Assembly: GCF_003034845.1 (NCBI RefSeq)
Contig: NZ_PZKC01000001.1
Span: 203,463-267,462 of the forward strand
From: Pseudothauera lacus
GTDB lineage: Bacteria > Pseudomonadota > Gammaproteobacteria > Burkholderiales > Rhodocyclaceae
Length of the DNA: 64,000 nucleotides
Direction of reading: 5' to 3'
Shown here: positions 1-14,928 of the stretch, piece by piece
Layout: every line of letters starts with the position of its first letter
Numbering within the stretch: the stretch's first letter is position 1
The notes under the pieces: generated by a model
Seen by the model: the letters and a program-made list of their open reading frames with translations, nothing else
The model's database searches: none
Told to the model about the DNA's origin: nothing
Program-made: the position numbers and the translations under genes

Positions 1-257
<257 letters not shown>

Positions 258-341
258 TAGCATGCAGCCCCGCAGCCCCCCGGCGCCGTGCCCCACCACC
301 ACCCTGCCCTGCAGTTTTTCATGCTGCGCCGCCGCAGTGCG

Positions 342-350
342 TGTTAGAAT
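342..350 (+). promoter_or_regulatory. candidate extended -10 promoter of typA
   Basis: TGTTAGAAT fits an extended -10 element (TGn followed by TAGAAT at 345-350). No convincing -35 is visible 17-18 bases upstream. Transcription would start near 357, leaving a leader of about 25 nt before the typA ATG at 382. Predicted from sequence only. Confidence 0.4.
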
Positions 351-381
351 CCGCGCCTTTTCAAAGACTTCCGGCCTCCCC

Positions 382-2199
<1,818 letters not shown>

Positions 2200-2239
2200 T
2201 CGCCGCCCCGCCCCCTGTTTGTGCCCGGTTGATCAATGC

Positions 2240-2275
2240 AGATGGCGCCCTCAGGGGCGCCATCTGGCTTTTGGC
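2240..2275 (+). terminator. Rho-independent terminator after typA
   Basis: A perfect 11-bp stem (AGATGGCGCCC at 2240-2250 pairs with 2255-2265) has a 4-nt loop TCAG and is followed by GGCTTTTGG. It starts 40 bases after the typA stop. The T-run is short but the stem is long and GC-rich. Confidence 0.8.
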
Positions 2276-2421
2276 GGTCGCATCTACTTGACTCCTGGGA
2301 GCCGCGTCTCGCAGTCAGCTGCTTGCCCACTTGACACAGCGCTCCCGTACGGCTGAGTTCCCCCATGCGCCAATTCAGATGTTTGATCCTGCAGCTTCAA
2401 GCAGGCCTTGGCCCCCGATTC

Positions 2422-2841
2422 TCACTCCGGCATCAGGAGATTGCTGAAGGGTTCGCGGTTCTTCCAGCGGTAGGTACCGAAGTCGCGCAGGTCGGTGGAC
2501 AGGATGCGGCCGTGTCCAAGGTGTTCGGCCAGCACCACCAGCGAAGCATCGGCCAGATCCATCGGCAAGGCGGTGTAGCGGCGCATCAACTCCACCACGT
2601 GTGGCGCGTGCCGGGCTTCGAGCTGGAAGACCTCGTAGGCGCCGTCGCCCAGCGCATCGAGTAGCCCCTGCTTGGCGGCTTCACCAACGCGGCGCTGGAG
2701 AAAGTGACAGGCTTCGGTGAGCACCGGCCAGGTGGTGATCAGGCGCTCGGTCAGCGCCTCGTAGCACGTGCGGGCGCGGGGGTGCCAGCGGTCGTCGCGA
2801 TGCAGCAAGGCGATCCAGAAGCCCGCGTCGGCAATGATCAC
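2422..2841 (-). CDS. vapC: PIN-domain ribonuclease toxin (VapC family)
   Basis: This 139-residue protein has the PIN-fold acidic residues in the expected order: D5 (MIIADAGFW), E43 (TEACH), D98 (DLADASLVVLAE) and D117 (LSTDLRDF). It should be a Mg2+-dependent RNase that cleaves tRNA or rRNA and halts translation when released from its antitoxin. Its ATG overlaps the stop of the upstream ribbon-helix-helix gene by four bases (ATGA), the standard translationally coupled antitoxin-toxin layout. RNA target unknown. Confidence 0.9.
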   Translation of the reverse strand: MIIADAGFWIALLHRDDRWHPRARTCYEALTERLITTWPVLTEACHFLQRRVGEAAKQGLLDALGDGAYEVFQLEARHAPHVVELMRRYTALPMDLADASLVVLAEHLGHGRILSTDLRDFGTYRWKNREPFSNLLMPE

Positions 2842-3089
2842 GCGTGCTTGCCAGCGACGTGGTCGAGCACGTCTTGCTTGTAGCGGGTCGAGCCGTCGGG
2901 CGGGCCGCCGGAAAAGGCGCCGACGAGTTTGTCGAGGCTGGCGCGCTTGCGCTTTTGCTCGGCGAGCACGGCTTCGTAATAGCGGTCGACCGAGTCGCGC
3001 ACGATGTCGGAGAGCGACAAACGGGTGGCCGACTGCAGGAACTCCAGCTTTTCGGCGTAGCTATCGTCGAGTCGGGCGTTGATCCGCAT
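2838..3089 (-). CDS. vapB: ribbon-helix-helix antitoxin (VapB-like)
   Basis: An 83-residue protein that begins MRINARLDDSYAEKLEFL, a typical RHH beta strand followed by two helices (TRLSLSDIVRDSVDRYYEA). A basic C-terminal tail should wrap and block the PIN toxin. The open frame extends six codons further upstream, but AGGAGT lies at proper spacing before the ATG at 3089, so I use that start. The protein would bind its own promoter; a CATAC-GGC-GTATG inverted repeat lies 26 bases upstream. The exact antitoxin family name is uncertain. Confidence 0.88.
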   Translation of the reverse strand: MRINARLDDSYAEKLEFLQSATRLSLSDIVRDSVDRYYEAVLAEQKRKRASLDKLVGAFSGGPPDGSTRYKQDVLDHVAGKHA

Positions 3090-3114
3090 GGTGCACTCCT
3101 GCGGCAAGGGTTGT

Positions 3115-3127
3115 CATACGGCGTATG
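3115..3127 (-). promoter_or_regulatory. operator of the vapBC pair
   Basis: CATACGGCGTATG is a perfect 5-bp inverted repeat around GGC. It overlaps the predicted -10 of the vapBC promoter, where an RHH antitoxin (alone or with its toxin) would bind for autorepression. Confidence 0.6.
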
Positions 3128-3152
3128 CTAGCCCGCCGACAGGAAAAGTCAA
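3125..3152 (-). promoter_or_regulatory. predicted vapBC promoter
   Basis: Read on the minus strand: -35 TTGACT (3152-3147), a 16-bp spacer and TAGCAT (3130-3125). GCATAC with an 18-bp spacer is the alternative -10. It precedes vapB by about 35 bases and overlaps the palindromic operator. Confidence 0.55.
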
Positions 3153-3163
3153 GCCCGGCGCTT

Positions 3164-3363
3164 TCACGCACCCATCGTCGCCGCCTGTGTATAGGCGCGC
3201 TTTTCCTCGCGGTATCCCTCGCCTTCCAGCGCCTCGACCAGGTCGACCTGCGCCATGACGCACGAACACGCGGGCGAGAAAGCTCGCCACCAGCGGCGCG
3301 GAGTCGGCGAGCAGCAGCAGCCACGCCGGATGGTGACGGCGCGGTGGCGTAGTCGAGCGCCAT
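3164..3363 (-). pseudogene. frameshifted remnant resembling JetA (DUF3375, Wadjet) N-terminus
   Basis: Three reading frames of the minus strand carry consecutive pieces of one protein-like sequence. MALDYAT starts at 3363, then HHPAWLLLLADSAPLVASF and LARVFVR in a second frame, then MAQVDLVEALEGEGYREEK in the third, ending with a stop at 3164. Joined, they read like the N-terminus of DUF3375 proteins as I remember them (MALDYAT..., HPAWRLL, APLVASFL.RVF, Q.DLVEALE). That family includes JetA of the Wadjet anti-plasmid SMC system. At least two frameshifts and loss of the rest leave about 65 codons. It starts 10 bases after the SNF2 stop on the same strand, so it may once have been cotranscribed. 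Assignment by pattern memory only. Confidence 0.55.
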
Positions 3364-3372
3364 CGGTGATGC

Positions 3373-5892
3373 TCAGCGGCGCTTGGCGAGCGCGCTGGCC
3401 AGGCCGGCGAGCACGCCGGCGATGCGGCCAACCGTCTCGGGTTCCGGCAGCGGCAGCTTGAGGTGGGACTGCCCGGTGGTTTCGTCGCGTACTACCCACG
3501 GGTGCTTTGCCCCGGTGCCCTGGGGCTGGCTGGCAACCGCCAGTGCCTCGACGAGCTGGGTGCCGACGCCGAGCAGTGCGGCCCACGGGTCGCCATCCCG
3601 ATCGCCGTCGTGAGCGGGACTGGATGAAGCCGGTGCGCGCCCGGCGGGCTCGCCTTGGGCCTCACCGTCTTCCCGTGGGGGGCTCTCCGTATCGCGCTCG
3701 GGATCGTCGGTCTGGGTGGCCGGTGCCTCTTCGGTGGGGGTGATCGGTTCGCCCGGTGCGACTGCGCCAGTAACTGCCTCGACCTCCTTCATGAAGCGCG
3801 ACAGACGGGTGCCCTCGAGCGAGATGTCGGCGCCGCCGCCGTCGAGAATGCCCGCCGCGAGCGAGCGCTTGAACGCCAGCACTGACAGCATGCCCTCCTC
3901 GATGGTGCCGCGGGCGACGAAGTTCACCACCCGGATCGGACGCTGCTGGCCGAGGCGGTGGATGCGCGCGACGCGTTGCTCGAGCACCGCGGGGTTCCAC
4001 GGCAGGTCCATGTTCACCAGCGTGGCGGCGTGCTGCAGGTTGAGGCCGGTGCTGCCGGCGTCGGTGGCAAGAAAGAGCCGACACGCCGGGTCGTCGCGGA
4101 AGCGGTCGACCAGCGCCTGGCGCTTGTTCGAGGGCACGCTGCCGTGGAACAGCACGTAGCCCCAGCCGCGCGCCTCGAAACGCCGGATCAGCACTTCGTG
4201 CATGCGCAGCCACTGGCTGAAGATCACCACCTTCTCGTCAGGATCGGCGAACAGTTCGTCGAGCAGGGCGGCGAGTTCGTCCGCCTTCACGCCGTGGTCG
4301 CTCTCCTGGTCGAGCAGGTAGCTGCTGTCGCAGGCCATGCGCATGTTCTGCAGTGCGCAGGTGAGCCGCCGCTGGTCGGTGTCGGACAAAAAGCCGCTCG
4401 CCCGCCAGCGCTGCACGATGCGCGCGGCGACCTGGGCGTTGTCTTCGTGCAGCGCGGCCTGCAGCTCTGTCATCGGCACCAGCACCTGCTGGTCGGTGCG
4501 CGCCGGCAACTGGGTCAGCACCTGCGCCTTGCGGCGCCGGATCAGGATGGGCGCGAGCGTTTGTCCGATACGGTCGAGGCCGACGTAGCCGGTGACCCGC
4601 CCGCTGTCGTCGCGCTGGCTGTGCTCGTGCAGCAGCTTCCAGGTGGGCCCCAGGCGGTGCTGGTCTACGAACTGGACGATGGAGATGAGCTCCTCAAGCT
4701 TGTTCTCCAGCGGCGTGCCGGTGAGCACGATGGCGTAAGGGCTGTCGATGCGCTTGATGGCGCGCGCGGCAATGGTGTTCCAGTTCTTGACGCGCTGGGC
4801 CTCATCGACGATGACCAGCTCCGGCGCCCACTCCTGGATCAGGTCGAGGTCGCTACGCAGCTTCTCGTAGTTGGTGATCTTGCAGAAGTCGTCGGCGGCG
4901 AAGATGTCGCGCCGCGCGGGGCGCCCGCCCTCGACCACCCGTGCCTCGCGCCCGGCGAAGCGCGCGATCTCGCGCTGCCATTGATACTTGAGCGAGGTCG
5001 GGCAAATCACCAGCACCCGCCTCACGCCGAAGTATCGGGCGAAGATCTCGGCCGCGGTAATCGCCTGGATGGTCTTGCCGAGCCCCATGTCGTCGCCGAT
5101 CAAGGCACGGCCGGCATGCACTGCAAACAAGGCCCCTTCCGCCTGATAGGGGTAGAGAGGAACCTTGACGAGTTGGGCCAGGGTCGGGCTGCTTGCACCG
5201 TCGGGAAACGCTTTCTCGAGGGTCTCGCGGCGGCGCTCGGCATCGCGCAGGCTCGCCAGGTGGTCGCGCGCGGCGTCGTCGATATGCAAGGGGTGGTCGA
5301 AGTGGGCGCAGCCCTTGATCAGGGTCTCGATGCGTCCGAACTTGTGCGGTTTGAGGACGTAGCGCGTCCCGTCCTTGTCGGTCTCGACGCGGAAGATCCC
5401 GCGCGCGAGGTCGATCACTCCCTCCGGGGCGTCGCTGCCCGGCCGAAAGCGCAGGGTGCGCGGATTGCCCGGGTGAAGGACGAGCTCGCTGCCGGCGGGC
5501 TGAAAACCGCGCCTGAGAGCCGCCTTCGCGCCGCGTTTGCGCTCCAGCCTGGCGAGCACGAACTCGATGTGCTTGCAGGTTCCCAACTCGTTGGTGGCGA
5601 AATCCGGGCAGGTGCAGCGGTTGTCGCCCGGCGCGGTGCCGCGGATCAGCACTCGATAGGCGCGTCCCGATGCCGCATTGGCGACCCTGAACTCGGAAAA
5701 CAGGGGGTCGTCCCCCAGGTTTTCCAGTGCAAAGTCCTGTTCGCGCCCGAACTGGCGCCGCAGCTGGCGTTGCCATTCCTCGGCTTGCATGCCTTCCGGC
5801 ACCCTGCGGGGCGACAGGCGTGCTGTGCCTGCCTTCTTGCCACGCCTCTTCGGGGCGGGTGCAACAGGTTTTCCAAGCATGGACACACTCAC
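3373..5892 (-). CDS. SWIM zinc-finger SNF2-family helicase
   Basis: An 839-residue SF2 DNA translocase. A SWIM zinc motif (C93-x-C95...C106-x-H108) comes first. The SNF2 helicase follows: Walker A DMGLGKT at about 268-274, DEAQ at 363-366, LTGTPLENKL, and the C-terminal lobe with ATDAGSTGLNLQ and QRVARIHRLGQQRP. After about residue 700 comes a low-complexity acidic/proline tail. It should be an ATP-driven DNA or protein-DNA remodeller; the cellular role is unknown. The frame opens with GTG at 5892; ATG at 5880 is an alternative start. It sits between galU and the vapBC/JetA-remnant island, so it may be part of a decayed defence or DNA-processing locus. Confidence 0.88.
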   Translation of the reverse strand: MSVSMLGKPVAPAPKRRGKKAGTARLSPRRVPEGMQAEEWQRQLRRQFGREQDFALENLGDDPLFSEFRVANAASGRAYRVLIRGTAPGDNRCTCPDFATNELGTCKHIEFVLARLERKRGAKAALRRGFQPAGSELVLHPGNPRTLRFRPGSDAPEGVIDLARGIFRVETDKDGTRYVLKPHKFGRIETLIKGCAHFDHPLHIDDAARDHLASLRDAERRRETLEKAFPDGASSPTLAQLVKVPLYPYQAEGALFAVHAGRALIGDDMGLGKTIQAITAAEIFARYFGVRRVLVICPTSLKYQWQREIARFAGREARVVEGGRPARRDIFAADDFCKITNYEKLRSDLDLIQEWAPELVIVDEAQRVKNWNTIAARAIKRIDSPYAIVLTGTPLENKLEELISIVQFVDQHRLGPTWKLLHEHSQRDDSGRVTGYVGLDRIGQTLAPILIRRRKAQVLTQLPARTDQQVLVPMTELQAALHEDNAQVAARIVQRWRASGFLSDTDQRRLTCALQNMRMACDSSYLLDQESDHGVKADELAALLDELFADPDEKVVIFSQWLRMHEVLIRRFEARGWGYVLFHGSVPSNKRQALVDRFRDDPACRLFLATDAGSTGLNLQHAATLVNMDLPWNPAVLEQRVARIHRLGQQRPIRVVNFVARGTIEEGMLSVLAFKRSLAAGILDGGGADISLEGTRLSRFMKEVEAVTGAVAPGEPITPTEEAPATQTDDPERDTESPPREDGEAQGEPAGRAPASSSPAHDGDRDGDPWAALLGVGTQLVEALAVASQPQGTGAKHPWVVRDETTGQSHLKLPLPEPETVGRIAGVLAGLASALAKRR

Positions 5893-5898
5893 TCGCGC

Positions 5899-9952
<4,054 letters not shown>

Positions 9953-10015
9953 AAACCGTCCCGTTGTAGAGCTGGGTGTGCCGGCAGCGGCACGCCGTCC
10001 AATACTGTATACGAC

Positions 10016-13000
10016 TCAGGCCACCACGCTCTCGGCCATGCGCATGGCTTCGTCGATATCCACCTCGACCACGCGCGAGGCGCCCTGTTCCTGCATCGTC
10101 ACCCCCACCAGCTGCTGGGCGATCTCCATGGTGATCTTGCTGTGGGTGATGAAGATGAACTGCGTCTGCGATGACATGCGTTTGACCATCCGACCGTAAC
10201 GTTCGGTGTTGGTATCGTCAAGCGGCGCATCAACCTCGTCAAGCATGCAGAACGGTGCCGGGTTGAGCTGGAACATGGAGAACACCAGCGCGATCGCGGT
10301 GAGCGCCTTCTCGCCGCCGGAAAGCAGGTGGATGGAGCTGTTCTTCTTGCCCGGTGGCTGGGCGACGATCTGGATGCCGGCATCGAGGATTTCCTCGCCG
10401 GTGAGTTCGAGGCGTGCCTGTCCTCCGCCGAAGAGCTGCGGAAAAAGCGTGCCGAAATGCCCGTTGACGGTGTTGTAGGTGTCCTGCAGCTGCTCGCGGG
10501 TCTCGCGGTCGATGCGCCGGATGGCATCCTCGAGCGTGTCAATGGCCTGATTGAGGTCGTCGGCCTGGGCGTCGAGATAGCCCTTGCGTTCGTCTGCGCT
10601 GCGGAGTTCGTCGAGCGCGGCGAGGTTGACCGCGCCAAGCTCGGCGATCTCGCGCGCCAGTCGCGCCACTTCACGCTGCAGCGCGGTCTCGCGCAGCTCG
10701 GCGGTGAGCAGCGGGGCCAGCGCATCCTCGTCGGCAGCGGCCTCGCGCAGGCGTTCGTCGAACTGCGCGCAGGCCAGCTCCGCGGCCTGCACCGCCAGGC
10801 GCAGCTCGGCGACCCGCTCGCGCAGCGGCGCCGCCTCCTGTTCGGTGCGCAGACGCATCTCCTCGCGCTGGCGCAGCACCGCACTGGCCTCTTCGAGGGC
10901 ATCGCGACGCCCGCCCAGTGCGGTCTCGCGGGCGCTGCGCAGCGCCAGCGCATCCTGCAGTGCGGCGGCACTGCGGACGGTGGCGGTGGCTTCGAGCTCC
11001 TGCGTGCGCTGCTGCTGTTCGGCGGCGATGCGTTCGAGCTGTTCGGCGGCGAGTTGCAGGTTGCGCGCCAGGTCATCGAGCTTGCCGACACACTCGCGCG
11101 CGGAGAAACGCGCCTCCTGCAGTTCGCGTGCGGTGGCCTGCTCCAGCGCACGGGTATTGCGCAGGCTCTGGTCGCGCTCGTCGAGCACCTCCATGGCCGC
11201 ATCGAGGCGCTGGTGCTGCAGTTCAGCGAGTTCGGCGGCACGGCCATATTCGAGATCGGCACGGGCGAGGTGTTCGCGCTCGCTCTCTTCCAGGCGCAGC
11301 ACGTCGGCCAGATCGCGCTCGATCTGCTGGCGCCGCTCCTCGGCACGACTGCGCGCCTGGGTGAGCTTGAGAACCTCGACCTGCACGCCGTGAACCTGGT
11401 TCTGCAGGTTCTGCACCTCGCGGCGCAGGTGGCCGCTGCGCTCGTGCAGTTCCGCGGCGCGCGCCTCGGCGGTCAGCAAGGCATCGTGGGCCATCCGCGC
11501 ATCGTCGTCGAGCGTCTGCTGGCGCGCACTCAGTTCGTCGATCTCGCGCTGGCGCTCCATTACCCCGTGGGTGCGGTTGTCCGGGCTGTAATGGGTCAGG
11601 CAGTCACGGCTCAGCACTTGCCCGTCGCGCGACACCAGCATCACCCCCGCGGGCAGTTCGGCGTGACGCGGCAACCATGCGGCAAGATCATCAACGGCGG
11701 CGCAGCCGCCCAGCCACTCGCCGACAATGGCGGCCAGCGCCGGATCGACAAGTTCGACATGGGTGGCGAGCGCAACCAGCCCGGCAGGCAGTGCGGCGGC
11801 GGCGCTGGCTGCCGGCGGTGCCGCGAGCACCATCGCGAGCGAGCCCGGCGGTGGTGTATCCAGCATGATGCGGGCGTCGGTGGCAGAGAGGCCGCCGAGG
11901 GCAGCCAGCCGCTCGCGCAGCACTGCTTCGACGGCAGTCTCCCAGCCCGCGTCGACGCGCAGGGCGCGCCACAGCGGCGCCGCATCGGCAAGGCCATGGC
12001 GACGCAGCCAGTCGCCGAGCTCACCCTGCGACTGCACCCGCGCCTGCAACTGAACAAGGGCGTCGCGGCGCGCGCGCAGTTCGGTAAGCTGGCGCTGGGT
12101 CTGGCGTTCGTGATCGAGTGCGGCCTTCAGCGCGGCCTGCGCCGCAGGCTGCGCCGCTTGTACGGCATGCAGCTCCTGTTCGAGGGCGGCGAGGGCTTCG
12201 CGCAGGGTCTCGAGGCGCGCCTCGCCTTCGGCCAGCGCGCCCTCGTCGGGGCCCTGGATGGCGGCGCCCTCCCCTTCGAGGCGGACCCGGCGCTGCGCCA
12301 GACCTTCGAGGGCGCGGTTGGCGCTGCTGCGGTTGGCTTCCTGGACGCGCAACTGCTGCTCGGCCTGGGCGAGCTCGCGGCGCACCGCGGATACCGTGGC
12401 GTCCGCCGCCTGACGGGCGGACTCGGCCTCCGGCAGGCGCCCGGCAACCTCTTCGTGGCGCGCCTCGGCCTGCTCCGCACGCATCGCGGCATTGTCCTGC
12501 AATTCCGACCAGCGCTCGCGCTCCGCGGCAAGCGCTTCGCGGCGCTGCAGCCAGTGGGCGTGATCGCTGTCGAGCTGGACGAGACGCGCCTCAAGACGCT
12601 TGCGGGTGTCGCCCAGATGCTGCAGTTCCGCTTCCAGGCGGCTGACCTCCGCACTCACCGTGAAAAGGTCGGTCTGCGCCTGATGAACGGCTTCGGAAGC
12701 TGCCGACTGCGCCGTGCGGGCGTCCTCCACGGCGCTTTCCAGCTCCTGCAGGCGGGCGCTGTCGGATTCGATGCGGCGACTCGCTTCGTTGAGCGCCTCG
12801 CCCACGCGCGCGTGCTCGGCACGCGCCTCGTTGCGCTTGAGCAGCCACAGCAGTTGCTGCTTCTGCACATGGGCGGCATTCAGGGCGCGGTAGCGCTCAG
12901 CGATCTCGGCCTGCACGCGCAGGCGCTCGATGCGCTCGCCCAGCTCCATGCGGATGTCTTCGAGACGGGTAAGGTTGTCGCGCGCGTCGGCCAGACGTCC

Positions 13001-13543
13001 CTCGGTTTCCTTGCGGCGCTCGCGGTACTTGGTAACCCCCGCGGCCTCTTCGAGAAAGCCGCGCACCTCCTCGGGGCGTGCCTCGATGATGCGCGAGATC
13101 ATGCCCTGCTCGATGATCGCGTAGGCGCGTGGCCCCAGGCCGGTGCCGAGGAAGAGGTCGATGACGTCCTTGCGGCGCACATGGACGTTGTTGAGGTAGT
13201 AGGTGGACTCGCCGCTGCGGTCAAGCACGCGCTTGACCGAGATCTCCGCGTAGCGCGACCACTGGCCGGCGGCCTTGCCCTCGGCGTTGTCGAAGACCAG
13301 TTCGACGCTGGCGCGCGATACCGCCTTGCGGGTGGTGGAGCCGTTGAAGATGACGTCCTGCATCGACTCGCCGCGCAAGGCGGATGCACGCGTCTCGCCC
13401 AGCACCCAGCGCACCGCATCGATGATGTTGGACTTGCCGCAGCCGTTGGGGCCGACCACGCCGACCAGATTGCCCGGGGTGAGCACGGTGGTCGGATCGA
13501 CGAAGGTCTTGAAACCGGAGAGTTTGAGCTTGGAAAGACGCAC
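10016..13543 (-). CDS. smc: chromosome segregation ATPase SMC
   Basis: A 1175-residue SMC protein that, with ScpA/ScpB, forms the condensin ring for chromosome compaction and segregation. Walker A GPNGCGKSN is at about 31-39 after MRLSKLKLSGFKTFVD. Two long coiled coils flank a hinge (about 520-660). The ABC signature LLSGGEKALTAIAL and Walker B CMLDEVDAPLDD close the C-terminal head. The start codon is GTG at 13543. It is divergent from dapC and is the first gene of smc-zipA-ligA-galU. Confidence 0.97.
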   Translation of the reverse strand: MRLSKLKLSGFKTFVDPTTVLTPGNLVGVVGPNGCGKSNIIDAVRWVLGETRASALRGESMQDVIFNGSTTRKAVSRASVELVFDNAEGKAAGQWSRYAEISVKRVLDRSGESTYYLNNVHVRRKDVIDLFLGTGLGPRAYAIIEQGMISRIIEARPEEVRGFLEEAAGVTKYRERRKETEGRLADARDNLTRLEDIRMELGERIERLRVQAEIAERYRALNAAHVQKQQLLWLLKRNEARAEHARVGEALNEASRRIESDSARLQELESAVEDARTAQSAASEAVHQAQTDLFTVSAEVSRLEAELQHLGDTRKRLEARLVQLDSDHAHWLQRREALAAERERWSELQDNAAMRAEQAEARHEEVAGRLPEAESARQAADATVSAVRRELAQAEQQLRVQEANRSSANRALEGLAQRRVRLEGEGAAIQGPDEGALAEGEARLETLREALAALEQELHAVQAAQPAAQAALKAALDHERQTQRQLTELRARRDALVQLQARVQSQGELGDWLRRHGLADAAPLWRALRVDAGWETAVEAVLRERLAALGGLSATDARIMLDTPPPGSLAMVLAAPPAASAAAALPAGLVALATHVELVDPALAAIVGEWLGGCAAVDDLAAWLPRHAELPAGVMLVSRDGQVLSRDCLTHYSPDNRTHGVMERQREIDELSARQQTLDDDARMAHDALLTAEARAAELHERSGHLRREVQNLQNQVHGVQVEVLKLTQARSRAEERRQQIERDLADVLRLEESEREHLARADLEYGRAAELAELQHQRLDAAMEVLDERDQSLRNTRALEQATARELQEARFSARECVGKLDDLARNLQLAAEQLERIAAEQQQRTQELEATATVRSAAALQDALALRSARETALGGRRDALEEASAVLRQREEMRLRTEQEAAPLRERVAELRLAVQAAELACAQFDERLREAAADEDALAPLLTAELRETALQREVARLAREIAELGAVNLAALDELRSADERKGYLDAQADDLNQAIDTLEDAIRRIDRETREQLQDTYNTVNGHFGTLFPQLFGGGQARLELTGEEILDAGIQIVAQPPGKKNSSIHLLSGGEKALTAIALVFSMFQLNPAPFCMLDEVDAPLDDTNTERYGRMVKRMSSQTQFIFITHSKITMEIAQQLVGVTMQEQGASRVVEVDIDEAMRMAESVVA

Positions 13544-13714
13544 GTCGGGTCAGGGTCGGTTACGGCTGCAGCAGGCGTTGCGGAGGTGGTGCCGGGCATC
13601 GGCCAAGGGCGCGCCATGATAACATCTTCGCCCTTCCGCCCTGCGCGGAATGCCGGCTCCGCCGACGCCCTGCCTGCCCCTGGCGCCCGATCAGCATCGC
13701 AAGCGAACATCGCC

Positions 13715-14911
13715 GTGAATCCGAATCTCTCCCGTCTGCATCCCTACCCGTTCGAAAAACTGCGCACCCTCTTCCAGGGCATCGAGGCGCCCGCCGGGCT
13801 GAAGCCGATCCGCCTGTCGATCGGCGAGCCGCAGCACACCACCCCGGCCTTCATCCTGCAGGCGCTCGCCGACAATCTCGGCGGCATGGCCACCTACCCC
13901 ACCACGCAGGGCAGCGATGCGCTGCGCGAGGCCATCGCCGGCTGGCTGATGCGCCGCTACGCCCTGCCGGCGATCGATGCAGCCAGCCAGGTGCTGCCGG
14001 TGAATGGTTCGCGCGAGGCGCTGTTCGCCTTCGCCCAGTGCGTGCTCGATGGCAGCAAGCCGGGCGCAAAGGTGGTGTCGCCCAACCCCTTCTACCAGAT
14101 CTATGAAGGGGCCGCCCTGCTGGGCGGTGCCGAACCGGTGTTCCTCAACAACACCGCTGCCGGCGACCGCTTCGGACCGAACTTCGACAGCCTGCCGGAA
14201 TCCGTGTGGCGCGACGTGCAACTGGTGTTCGTGTGTTCGCCGGGCAATCCCACCGGCCGCGTACTGACCCTGGAGGAGTGGCGCCAGCTCTTCGATCTGT
14301 CCGACCGCCACGGCTTCGTGATCGCCGCCGACGAGTGCTATTCGGAGATCTACTTCGACGAGACCGCCCCGCCGCTCGGCGCCCTGCAGGCTGCGCAGCA
14401 GTTGGGGCGCGGCGACTTCCGCAACATCGTGATGTTCTCCAGCCTGTCCAAGCGTTCCAACGTGCCGGGCATGCGCTCGGGCTTCGTCGCCGGCGATGCG
14501 GCGGTGCTGAAGGACTTCCTGCGCTACCGCACCTACCACGGTTGCGCGATGAGTCCGGCGGTGCAGGCCGCTTCGGTGGCGGCGTGGAACGATGAAGCGC
14601 ACGTGCTGGAAAACCGCCGCCTGTACCGCGAGAAGTTTGCCCGCATCACCCCGCTGCTCGCCCCCTGGCTGGAAGTCGAACGCCCCGACGCGGGCTTCTA
14701 CCTGTGGGCACGCACGCCCATCGCCGACACCGAGTTCGCCCGCCGGCTGCAGGCTGAATATAATGTGACCGTCCTGCCCGGCAGCTTCCTCGCCCGCGAG
14801 GCCGCCGGCATCAACCCCGGCGAGCGCTACGTGCGCATCGCGCTGGTGGCCGAACCCGGTGAATGCCTGGAAGCGGCCGAGCGCATCGCCGCCTTCTGTC
14901 AAAAACTCTGA
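13715..14911 (+). CDS. dapC: succinyldiaminopimelate transaminase DapC
   Basis: A 398-residue fold-type I PLP aminotransferase of the lysine/diaminopimelate pathway, converting N-succinyl-2-amino-6-oxopimelate to N-succinyl-LL-diaminopimelate. Visible motifs: [16 protein letters not shown] at the N-terminus, SIGEPQH, a CSPGNPTG loop, DECYSEIY and the PLP lysine K246 in [16 protein letters not shown]. The reading frame is open for more than 3 kb upstream antisense to smc. I chose GTG at 13715 because the family typically starts MNPxLxxLxPYPFEKL. dapD starts 17 bases downstream. Confidence 0.93.
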   Translation: MNPNLSRLHPYPFEKLRTLFQGIEAPAGLKPIRLSIGEPQHTTPAFILQALADNLGGMATYPTTQGSDALREAIAGWLMRRYALPAIDAASQVLPVNGSREALFAFAQCVLDGSKPGAKVVSPNPFYQIYEGAALLGGAEPVFLNNTAAGDRFGPNFDSLPESVWRDVQLVFVCSPGNPTGRVLTLEEWRQLFDLSDRHGFVIAADECYSEIYFDETAPPLGALQAAQQLGRGDFRNIVMFSSLSKRSNVPGMRSGFVAGDAAVLKDFLRYRTYHGCAMSPAVQAASVAAWNDEAHVLENRRLYREKFARITPLLAPWLEVERPDAGFYLWARTPIADTEFARRLQAEYNVTVLPGSFLAREAAGINPGERYVRIALVAEPGECLEAAERIAAFCQKL

Positions 14912-14928
14912 ACAACGGATACCTCCCC

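Noticed and set aside
10328..13714. Very long open frame upstream of and in frame with dapC
   Set aside because: It is antisense to smc. Only the part from 13715 reads as DapC.
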